DNA of 64,000 bases from the NCBI RefSeq assembly GCF_963678635.1, contig NC_087066.1:45931225-45995224 (forward strand), written 5' to 3'. The notes beneath the pieces were generated by a model. That model did not search any database and was not told where the DNA came from. It saw only the letters and a program-made list of their open reading frames with translations. Positions 12,301 through 24,300 of the stretch are shown piece after piece. Source of the DNA: Symsagittifera roscoffensis. Taxonomy: Eukaryota; Xenacoelomorpha; Acoela; Convolutidae. The position numbers and the translations under genes are program-made. Positions within the stretch are counted from its first letter, which is position 1. Each line of letters opens with the position of its first letter.

Positions 12301-15300
12301 ATTAAGCGCTGATTTTTCAAAAATAGTTATGGGGTTCATAAATAAACAATATCTCTATTGAAAAAATGGTTACGATTGAAGTTTTTTTAGGCGAAACTCC
12401 AGTTGGCAAAACATTTTACAGGTCAGAAAAACTTAGTTAAAAAGTCAAAAATTGACTGCATAGAAAACCATCCCAACCATTCCTAATCCGCTTTTTCTCC
12501 CATTATCGAATTAATAATTCACGTTGCGCTGTCATTAACAATCATAATAGCTTCAAAACGCGCTTTCTTTTTCCAGATGATTGCCAAAATTGCAAAACTC
12601 GACCCTCAGAATTTCATCAAGAAGGATTTTGAGCGGTTATATTTTTTTTCAATTTCTGATCAAAAAAACATCGCTGATCTTCAAATGGTATTCAAAAATT
12701 CTGTTTAAAAGAGGCTTGAAGTTTATTTGAAGAAAAAACCACACCAATCACAGGTATTTTAACCTTTTTTCAAAAAAAAATTGAAACAACGAAATTTTTC
12801 TTCGTATGTTGATGTTTGATTTCATGAAACCAGATAAAAACTATTCAAACATTACAGATCGATGCAAAATTTTCGTAGAAGACAAAATCCCGAATGTTTT
12901 GATTGCTCTTTAAGTTATGACATATTTTGGAGCAACCGTACATCCGCCCTCGAAATCGTTTTATAGTGGGGGGAGGGGGTTAGAGCGCAGAAGATTTTTA
13001 TCCAATTGAGCTAAATATTTTTTTACTTAAGGGAGATAAAATAACTTTTGCTCAACGTTTATTGTTGAATACGAAGAAACTGATTTAATTAAAGTAAGCA
13101 ATTTATCAAAAAACTCATGATTGAAAATGAAAACAATGAAATCGATTTGATCAGTGAAAACAATTTATCAAAAAAAAACATTATTAATGTTCTGCGTAAA
13201 CACCAGTTTAAAATAATTATTGAAAAAAAAATAGTTTTCAAATTATTTTAGGCGCGTAATTAAAAACATTTTCCATACCTAATCAATTTTTAAAATAAAA
13301 GCATTTGTTGATCTCTATAATACTTTGCTTGAAAAAATTGAGAAAAAAACGAAAAACAAAAAAATGACAATAAAGTGTTTGAATTGCCTGCTAGCTTGTC
13401 AATTGTTTGGAAAATTAGATAACCTAAAATGGACATTACTTGGATTCGACTGATTTGCTAATGGAACGAAAAGCATTGAAAATGAAAACACGATCAAGGT
13501 GAAGATATTCAGCTGAGCAATTTTTAATAAAGCTTCATAGGTGGTGTAAGTCTGATGGAACTCAAAGTCAACGATGATTTCATCAAACTTATAAAGAGTT
13601 CTGCTTTAGTTCTTCAAATTGTCATGGTCTGAAAAATACAGATGCGAAGCGGAAAATAGCTAATTGTTTTTTACTCCGCGCAAATGATGGATCAATTTAA
13701 TGATTCAATCCAGTTCACAAAACTAAATTTGAAAACTAAATTTAGAGGTGAAGATGTTTCGTAAACTTTTTTTCCAATTTAAAAAATCATCCATTTCTGT
13801 AAATTTTTAGCTCTACAAAATAGCGGAAAATTCTACGAGCACAAGTATAACTCGGCGTAGGCTATTAATGAACTAAGTACCTGATATGATATCAAACATA
13901 GCAAGGTTTTTGCTGAGGTATCGAAAACTCAAAATATGTGGACATTTTGTTTAGTTTTTCCGATTTTACAGTAAATGAAATCTAAATTTTAAACAATTTA
14001 TTATGATTATGATCAAAACTTAAAGCACGAAGGTGCATTTGCTCTTATAATGATAGCGAATTAGTTGAATAAATGGGTGGGGTGATTTATAACTAACCGT
14101 GTTCTAGCTCGAGTGTCTGCTGTCTCACTTCTCTCTTCTCGATCTCCATATTCACCTTCTGCTCCTCCTTCGCCTCTATCTTGCCCCTCAATACCCCACC
14201 TATTTTCTCCACCTTCTCCATCTGCCTCTTCAACTGCTCAGCCTCCCCCTCCGTACTCTGTACAAGTACACACATGAATTTAAATGGGCGCCGATTTTCA
14301 GGAAAATTCAAAATTTTTGTCTATCGTTCTATCTAATTGATTTTCTGAGCACTCCCAAAACACTATGAAGAGTCTATTTTGCTCAAATTTTCAAATAGGC
14401 AAGTTTTTGGAAGAAAAAACAATGCTTTTGAGCACATTTTTTTGCGCGCATCTACCATCAAATTTAGTAAATTTAGTAAATTTAGTAAATAATTTAATAT
14501 TGTTCGGCCGAGAATGGATCTCTTAATTTAGTACAAAAGGGGACAATATTTCGAGTGCACAAGAGTGAGATAAGTCCCGAGGAGGGGCGTGCGTGATCGG
14601 TCGTCTCATATTAAGTACGAAAACGGACATTGTACCACCATTTAGGTCGCAACGTTAGTGAAACACCTCAAACCAGTTGACATTCAAAACTGCGAAGTTC
14701 AAAGATAGTTCTAAGATGACGGTGATTTTCAAAACTATTGGTGGTTTTGCAAAATGGGGAGTATTACTAGAAGCTTAGCGTGAAAAAAAAAGAAGTTCTC
14801 ATAGTCTTCGCAACTAAAACAAAGCCTGAACCTTTATGCTGGCTGAAATCTATTGTAACCACGCTCGATATTATCATTTAAAGCTGCTGCAACCAAGTTT
14901 GGGCGTTTATTACGACTATTGCAGCTCAGTTAGATCTCAAATAAAGTTTCCATGATCTTGCAAATTGTTCCCAACATCATATTAATGTTTCCAAGTAACA
15001 TAGCTATCCAGCCAAGATCTTACATGTTAAATTTTGGCCAGATCTTGTTTGATCTTGGCAATGGTTTCCAAGATTGAAAGGTTATAGGGATTAGAGTTAA
15101 GAACATGAGAAATTTTCTTCGGCAGCCCTGCCGACTATAAATGCCGTCTTTTTGAAATAAAACTGAAAATTTGATGAAATAAGAAATAAATTGATTAAAT
15201 TATGTGTTTGGGTAATTAACTATCCAATTGCTGAATTGTTCAATCAAAGTTTAATCTATGGAAAACTTCTAAATGTGTGCCAACGTTTTAACTTTTCATA

Positions 15301-18300
15301 AGAAGGGTTCTTTCGAGGACCCATCCAAATTTAGACCACTAAGCCTGTTTTCATCAATGAAAAAAGTTATCGAAAAAATGCTTTTCAATCGCTTATTGAA
15401 ATGTAAAAATAAGATGAACTTCCTTGAAGCAGAACAGTTTGGTTTCAGTATAAATTTTTCATGTATTGACCCTATCATTAAAGCAACAGAAAAAATGGGA
15501 TCATGCAAAGTTTCGAAAAACATTAAAAAAACTTGTTTTATTTTTTTCGAAAAACCATTTGACACTATCGATTAAACTATTCTGATGAAAAAACTAGAAG
15601 GCTATGGTTTCTGTGGCATATGCTACAAACTAATACGATCATAAGCTGTTTTAAACTAATAAAAATTTAAGCGCTGTACAAGAATTCAAAGAAAAGTTGA
15701 AAATGTAGACTTGTGGCCAATAAATTAACAATTAATACAAACAAGACTGCTCGTATCAGGGCGAAGCCCTGAATGTTCCGACTGCCTTTTAAGGTTTATG
15801 GAGCAGTAAAAACATTTAAAAATTTAATGTTATAAAACGAAATGAAAAAAAAAATTTTCTAAAATTTAAAATTTTCTGTGAAACTCATCCCCCCACACGC
15901 CATAAAAAGTAGAAAAGGATAAATTTCGCTCCTTGTAACAAATCAATTGTGGCAAATAAGCTACTTTCAACCACTTTGGAACGGTTTCTAAGACGGATTA
16001 ACTGTCCGCTTACGCGTTAATAGCGCGAATTATATCGCGCGTTAAATGTCCCAAATTGGTCAAAATGGCCAAAATTGCAATCTTTAAACCCTCATAACTT
16101 CACGAAAAATGATCACAGGTGAAATATCTTTTCAAATTTAAGCTCAGGACAACAATACCTTTTGAATGATATAAAAAAATTCCGTCAAAAATGGCTAGTT
16201 AAAAAGTCGAAATTTGTCTGAAGAAAAAAACCCCCCCCCCGAGCACAAATATTCCGTTACTTTCGTATCGAAAGTCGGAACAAAAAGTCAGATAGCTAAT
16301 TTTGGTCGGAAAACCAAAAAATACGAAGTATCTTGGGAAGGAGAACAAATGAAATCGTGCGCGAACTTTGCGAGTTTAATATTGTATACGTATATTTTCG
16401 AACTACATAATTCAAATTAATTCAAATTAACTTGAAAAAGTGGCAATGTGTTTAACATTTGATCGAATTTTTTCATTTTGATCAACTAATTATACGTAAT
16501 TTTTTGTAATATACAGCAAAATTTACTTTCACTGAAAGCATAAAAATGCGTTTATTGCCTTGGATTTGCTCAAAAAAATGAAATAGCAAAAGCTGACCTT
16601 GACTTGTTCGGTTTTGAGTTTGGTGTCGTTGGTGAGATCGTCCAGTCGCTTGTACTGTACTTTGCAGCTGTCTTGCAGGTTGAGGTACTTGGCTGACAAC
16701 ACATCTATCTCGTAGGCCACCTTCTCCCGCTCTATCTACAACACAGCGACAAAAAAAACTAGTAGCACAGAATCTTCCGACCACCTTCTTTCGATTGCAA
16801 TATCTTTGAAAACTTTGTTAAACCTCAGTTGAAAAAAGATCGAGTTGTGAAATAGTTAGAGGGCTGGAAAGAAAAAGGGAGTCGGGGAAGGGCTGGAGTA
16901 GGGTCGGAAGGGGTGAAAATGCAGAAGGAGTGGAAAGTGCGATAAAGTAATGGGGTGGGGAGAAGGCGTGAAGGGGAGGGTGGTGGGTGGGGGTTGTTTG
17001 GTGACATATGGGGAGGGTAGGGAGTGGAGTGAGTGGTTTTAGGAGTACTTTGTGTTGCTCGTTGATCCTGCGGACTCTCTCGATGTTGACCTGGTGCTCC
17101 TTGAGCAACTTCCGCTTCTCCTCCATGTCCACCTCAGTCTCCTCCCTCATCTGCTCCACAGTGTCCAGCTGGGTCTTCAACTGTTCCCGCCTCCACTCCA
17201 TCGCCCCTATGTCCTCCTCCTTCACCTGCAACTCCTCCGTCAACTAAACACAACAATCGAGACCTAGCAGATTTACAGGTGGAAAGTGGGGGGGGGGGTT
17301 TCCTCCGTTTTCAGGATTTTGATCTCCTGGCCACCCAAAGGGTAGCTGTTTTTCGTATCATCTTACTGCATCAATTTTCGGTCGACTGACACCAAAATGA
17401 TTCTATCATTTCCTATTGACAAATGCCGACAACAAAATCAATGATTATCACGCTGTTCATGTGTCATGTCAACACATGTAGTTACCCTGCAGATCGAGGA
17501 CATTTTCCAGAACTAATTTTCGTGACATTTATTCAATGGTTATGTTGTAGATGCAGTAATTTATTACTTGCTCGAAACACTAGAAACACAAAAAAATAAG
17601 AGTCAGATAAGCAGATTAAATTTTTAATATGTTAGTATATTAAAATATTGATGTGCTCATAAGAAAAATAAATAGATCAACAAAAAAAAAACAAATTTCT
17701 AAGCACGTTCCTTGCATTTCCAGTCTTAAATTACTCAAGACTTTTAAAGATTTTTTAATACTCCAAGAATTTTCATAATTTGCATCAAATATATTAGCCA
17801 ATTTATGCTTAAGGAAATATGATATACTAAATTGTTTATTAAATCCATCGGTGAATTTGATTGTATATTTCATCATAATCAATTATTCTGAATGGAAATT
17901 TTTACTATAAAATATTGCATCTAGTATACCTTGAGAAAAATAGTTATTATTTTAAGATTGCATTATGTATTCAAAACGATGTTCTTCAAAACATTTTTTT
18001 TTCTAAAATTTATTTTTAATTTTCCGAAAATAGCCATGGTGGCTGGCTATGATGACTTGAAGCAAGTGATTTGTTCCGACTTCCGGAAGAAAATCACGGT
18101 TTCTTTGTGTTTGCGTTTGTTTTTTCTTGAAAAAAATACTCAACTTGAATTTACTTTCAGTAGCTCAAAAGACAGTCAGAAATTCAGGGCCTTACCTTGA
18201 TAAAAAACAGTTTTCTAAGAAAAAGACTGCATGTTTATATGTGGTTTTTTTTTCAGTCAATTTTCGACTGTTTAACAAAGCGTTTTCGACAAACAATTTT

Positions 18301-21300
18301 TAAGCTTTTTACCGAAATTAATGTTTTAAACTCCAATAGATCAAAACTTACTTACCAGCAATTGAGTCGTTTCATTATAAAATGAGACTCTAAAAACATC
18401 TGTCTAATTTTTACAAAGCGCGTACGGGATTGAAGAATTGGGCAAGAACGGGAATAAACTAATGAAAAAAAACCAAAAACAAAATCTTGCATTTTTCCAT
18501 TTATTTTTGATAACTTTTTTGAGTTTTGAAATTGAAAACGCTTTTCAGAGCAATCGAACCACTCAGAATTTTGCTTTCACACTTTCATAAAATCTTTTGT
18601 TGCGAACAATTGTCATTGCACGTAAAGTTAGTAAGTGTGGCGAAATGGCGGTTTGACAAAATTGACCAGCAAATTTTTGCGTAAAGATTTCTGCCCAGCT
18701 AAAAAACTTTATATCATCTTCTACCTGAATAAATGAAACAAACACAACTTATGATTATTACATGGTAAGCTCTCGGAGTTGTTTCCAGATTCTGACTATT
18801 TTTTCATGAGATTTGCGATCATTGAAAAAATTTTCAGATGAACTGTGAGTTGTAATTAGTTCAGGTTAAGCAAATGTGTTTGGGCCTATTACATCGGTTT
18901 TGTTTTGAGACCCTTGCTATATTTTTTCTACCCTACGCATGAGTTATGTTAAGAATACATTTGAGTCTAAATGATTTTTTTGCAAAATTGTAAAATCGAC
19001 TCAAAAAAATTTCTCACTGTTCTTTTTTTGTTTTTTTGAAAATTGTTTGAAATATATTCATTCAAATTGCGTCAAATTTGGTAACTCAATTTTTGCCACA
19101 TGTTTATGAAAAAAAAAGAAATTATTTTTTTTCCAAAAATTATGACGAAAGGTTTTTAATTAGTCATTTTTATATGTATTATATGTCATTTTTTCATATA
19201 TATTGGAATTGCAAATGAACACCGCCCCTTTTATGTTTATCAACTCTGGTTGGACTTGAAAAAAACATCGTTTTTATAGATATCATATATGTTGGAAGTT
19301 CAACAAAAACACCCTTTTATTTTTATTAATTAATGCGTACGTACAAACACATTCGACTTTAAAAAAACTTCGTTTTCATAGATATCATATATGTTGAAAC
19401 TGCAAACGAAAACTCCCTTTTATTTTTGTCAATTAGTGCGTACGCACAAACATCATTCATTTTGAAAAAAAAATTGTTTTTATAGATAACCGACATACAT
19501 GTTGGAAGTGCACTTGAAAACCCCCTTTTGTTTTTGTCAATTATTGCGTACGAACAAACACATTCGATTGAAAAAAACATCGTTTTTTAAGATATCAGAT
19601 ATGCTGGAAGTGCAAATGAAAACACCCTTTTTTGTTAATTATTGCGTACGTACAAACACATTCGATTTTAAAAAAACTTATTTTTTATAAGCATCTTATA
19701 TGTTGGAGGTGCAAATGAAAACTCCCTTTTATTTTTGACAATTAGTGCGTACGCACAAACATCATTCATTTTGAAAAAAAAATATTCGTTTTTATAGATA
19801 ACCGACATATATGTTGGAAGGGCACATGAAAACCCCCTTTTGTTGTTGTCAATTAATGCGTACAAACAAACACATTCGACTTAAAAAAAACATCATTTTT
19901 TAAGATATCAGATGTGTTGGAAGTGCCAATGAAAACACCCTTTTTTGTTAATTAATGCGTACGTACAAACACGCTCGACTTAAAAAACTTTGTTTTCATA
20001 GATATCATATATGTCGGAAGTGCAAATGAAAGCCCCCTTTTTTGTCAATTAATGCGCACGCACAAATATCATTCAATTTGAAAAAATTCGTTTTTTTTTA
20101 GATAATCGACATAAATGTTGGAAGTGCACTTGAAAACTCCCTTGTGTTTTTGTCAATTAATGCGTACAAACAAACACATTCGATTGAAAAAAAAAACATA
20201 GTTTTTTAAGATATCAGATATGTTGGAAGTGCAAATGAAAACACCCTTTTTTGTCAATTAAAGCGCACGCACAAATATCATTCAATTTGAAAAAATTCGT
20301 TTTTATAGATAATCGACATATATGTAGAACGGGCACATGAAAACCATCTTTTATTTTTGTCAATTAATATGCAGGTACAGACATTATTCCATTTGAAAAA
20401 AAATTTCGTTTATATAGATAACATATATGTTGGAAGTGCAAATGAAAACCCCTTTATTTTTGTCAATTAATGCGCACTTACAAACATCAATCAACTTGAA
20501 AAAAAACTTCGTTTATATAGATATCATATATGCTGGAAGTGCAAATGAAAACCCCATTTTGTTTTTGTCAAATAATGCGTACGTACAAACATCAGTCAAT
20601 TTGGAATAAGCTCATTGTTTGTCAACATATAGCTATCGTTTTCAAAAACAGAAAAAAACGCTAACAGTGATGTATTCAAACAGTGTACTGTTATGTAAAC
20701 GCATCGGAGCAAGCGGTAAGTATTTGCAAATATCCCTTTTGACGTTAGCATTCGAATTGTTAATTGCTTTAGTCTGCTGAAAGATCGGTCTGCTTACAAA
20801 CCGGTCTGCTTAAACACCTAATACCAACTCTCTAATATTTGAAAAAAAGAACAAATATGCATTTTCCTTCTCTTGGTTTTATAATGGCTCTTAGTGTTGG
20901 TAATTCATAACGTAAGGGACTCGCTTTTGATTGTGATTACAATTTACTTTAACTTTAAGGAAATGTAAACCTCAGCCATACCGAGTAAGAGCTTCCACCA
21001 TCCCCCTGAGCAGTTTGGGGTATGGTTCTTTCTTGATTCCGAGTATGAAATTTCCGCCAATCAGAAACGGGCGCTTTGCATGGAGTGTTTAGCAAACTTA
21101 ACCCAAAACTAATTCTGGCATTGGAAGATCTGAACATGGTCGATCGATCAATGTGAATGAATGTGAATGAATTTGTCAATTTTTCTATCATTCAATGTAA
21201 ATAAAAGTTTTTTTAGCTACAATAAAAGTTATTTGAGAGAATACAAACAAACACATTATGCAAGTTAGGTTACGCATATCTTTCCTTTGAAAATCCGTAT

Positions 21301-24300
21301 TTAGCTAAAATTTCTTTGAATGCACTTAACATGTTACCATTTCACGAATAAAAGTAACTATAAAAACTAGCCAAAAAACAGAACAATTGTGCTTTTATTT
21401 TTCTTTGCATCATAATGGCTCTTTATCTTCGCAGTTTGTAAAACAGCAGAATATTTCGCTTTTGATTACGAATTTACTAGATACTTTGACTTTTTGACAG
21501 AAACAAAAGAAACAACCAAACAAAAGGCCGGATACGGTCCTTAAGGTCTGCGTTACTCAATTTTTCATTTGATATGCATTAAACATGATGATGATTCCGT
21601 GTTCAAAGATTTCGAAAAAGGTGTACTTCTACTATTATTTAATAGTAGAAACTAACTTGTTCATCCACTTAAAATATTTCTTTTCGCGTCTACAACTACT
21701 AGATAAATTTCCCCGTCGCAGGAAAAGTGCTTCAGTTTTATGAACCGCGAAAAACATTTTATTACATTGCTTTTTCAATATTAATAATTAAACTGTCTCC
21801 ATTCCTAAAAGACACCTGACATCTTAATTAGAATTGGTAAATTAATACCAAAATACCTCATAAACAGTCTGCTAATCTGCACTTTTTTCCTGTTCTTATA
21901 CTCCGCCCTGAACTAATTAAAAATCCACCCTTATAAAATTCAATTCAAGCTACTCATAGAAAAAATCCTGATAATTTTCAATACTTTTTTCTCGTTCTTC
22001 AATTCCGCCCAAAAAAATCAAAATGAAGTCAGCTGTTGTTCAGATGTTTACGTTGTTTATTTTAATGCCAGCAGTTTTAGCCTATCGATTCAGACCGAAC
22101 TACGTTAGCCCTGACAAACGAACTGTTTCAGATGAGTTTGTCAAACGAGGAAAAGGTGAGAATAAGGTTTTTACAAAAATTTTCACACTAGAAGCGGCAA
22201 TTAATTAATTAGCATTCAACCCAATTTTTATATAAAAAAAAACAGTTTATGCTTTTTCTTTGCTTAACAGGGAGCAATAATAAATATTTGAAAACACTTC
22301 GAAAACTTGCAGCTCCGTCATCTCAAAAACTGCTTCATTTTACCGAGTTACTCACAATGAAGCTTAAGCGCCCTTCAGTTTACAGGTTTCCCAGGTAAAT
22401 GGGTTTTCCCAAATCGTCAAAAACGGATAACACAACAGATGTGTGATAACAAATTAAACCTTTTTTTCCTCAAAAATTATTTGAAAATGTTTTCAAATCA
22501 AACTTTTGGATCCACAAGGTTACTAGACTCTATAGAAAAAAAAGCCAGTAGCTATGAAATTAGCAACAAAAAATATAACCCTACTTATACACCAAAAAAA
22601 GCCATGAGAGAGCTTTTTCAAGTTTCTAAGAAGGAACGTAGTTTTTTGTTTAGAAGAACCAACATCACTAACTTTTAACTACAGAAAGCGATACTATTAT
22701 TAATGTCTGTTTAAAAATGTCCAAAATTAGTTCGAGAGAAAAAATTCGAATTAAATTTCTTAAACCAAAAAAAGAGTTCAAATTTTCATTACATATCGTC
22801 CAATTCAAAAACAATTTAATCTGACATATCATTTGACTTCGCGGTATGTTTTTGTTTTACCTGATTTTGTAGGATGAACCATCATAGTCGATCACGAAGC
22901 TCCAAAACAATTAAAACTGCAAACTTTGCATAAAATTTGATAATTTAAAATGTTTATAACGATCCTAAAACAAAGTTCCTAGCCAGGGACGGATTTGGGG
23001 GGTGGGCGTGGGGACGCCCTTTTTTCCTCCCCTCAGGGATTCGACCCCCTGCCGACCCAAAGGGTCCCCCTTTGAAGTATTTTGAGATATCCACTTTTGA
23101 CTGACGGACCCTAAAATTTTTAAGAGCGCCTTTGGCGTCAATATTTACTAACTTTGAGTGGGAAGCGCGCGCCGAAAAAAAGCGATTTTTTTGGTTAAAT
23201 TTATCCAATAAGAAGGGCCTAAAAACGCAAAACGCTTCTTTTGGCTGGTTTTCTTAAAATTTTGTCTGCGGCGCAGAAAGTTGGGCCAAAACATGGTCTT
23301 TTTAGTGCATTGGGAGAATTAATTTGGTTAACCTAAAAAAAATCGAAAGTTTTTGAAAATCCGCCGTCCCTCTAGAAGTTCCCAGATCCGCCGCTGTTCT
23401 TAGCTAGCTACTATGGGTAAACTATTTGAAAAAATGCTTTTGCTCAAATGCTTCCTTTTTCAGCAAAGTTTGCCCTTTAATTCGTGTCAGATGCCATGAC
23501 TAAGTATCAAAAGAAAAAATTATTTGAAAAAACTGTTAGAAAAATTGAGTATGAACAGAAATGTATGTACAAGCACTAAGTCATTGACGAAACAGCGCTG
23601 ACTAAATATAGGCTTCTTACCGATGAAACATTGCTAATTCGTTACGGATTTACTGCTAAAGTAAATCATTTTCAATAACCAGCGATAAACTATCGCTGAA
23701 TGAAAAAACTTTTATAAGTTTTTTTTGATGGTCACTAATGAAAGAGCAATAATCTATGTTATAAGACGTAACCATTCTTGAAAATGTGCATAAAATTGAT
23801 TTGCTCAAGAGTTAGACCCATGACCACCCAAGACGTCCCCTTTTTGGTACTACTTAAATACCTTATTGGCTGACCGACTTAGAAATCTTATTGGCTGACC
23901 GACCCTATTTTTTTTTCAAAAGGCGCCTTTGTTGCCTTATGTGCTAATTTTTAGGGGGACCGCAAGACGAAATAACGCAGTTTTTTGGGCAACACTTCTC
24001 TGGACTGTTTTTTCTTTGACCTAAGGCACGTCCATTTTCGAAATTATTTGAAAACCCGCCATATCCTCGAGAAAATCCTAGATTTGCCTCTGTTCATTTA
24101 TCTAATTGAAAAAAATGTAATCTGCGGATCCAACATTTTAGCGTGAGAAAAAGAACATCAAAGAACACTTTAATGCTATGAAGCAGGAAAATTTTGCGCT
24201 ATTTTTCAACTGTTTACCCTTGTTAAGAAAAAAATTTGGAGCCTTAAGCTACCAAAAATAGTTAATAACAGATAATTTCTTGTTTACATTTCATTTTTGA

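Larger units (their letters stand above)
8723..14097. other. CFAP58-like intron (about 5.4 kb)
   Basis: It contains two reverse R1 elements (9073-9599 and 10178-10742), a decayed reverse-transcriptase fragment (10771-11310) and an old, strongly diverged reverse R1 copy at about 12005-12500. One candidate plus-strand exon-like stretch (12577-12689) is discussed in the findings. The rest is A+T-rich with nothing recognised. Confidence 0.6.
14258..16597. other. CFAP58-like intron (about 2.3 kb)
   Basis: It holds a copy of the CGGCCGAGAATGGAT motif (14500-14520), a fourfold TAAATTTAG repeat (about 14460-14495), a second decayed reverse-transcriptase fragment (15273-15620, plus strand) and a reverse R1 element (15740-16284). 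Confidence 0.6.

Noticed and set aside
16825-17007. Pro/His/Phe-rich frame next to CFAP58-like exon 7
   Set aside because: Low-complexity G/A-rich intron sequence; it is the continuation past a splice donor.
19195-20610. Possible CRISPR array
   Set aside because: Units are contiguous and about 103 bp with no unique spacers, and the genome is eukaryotic; it is a satellite array.
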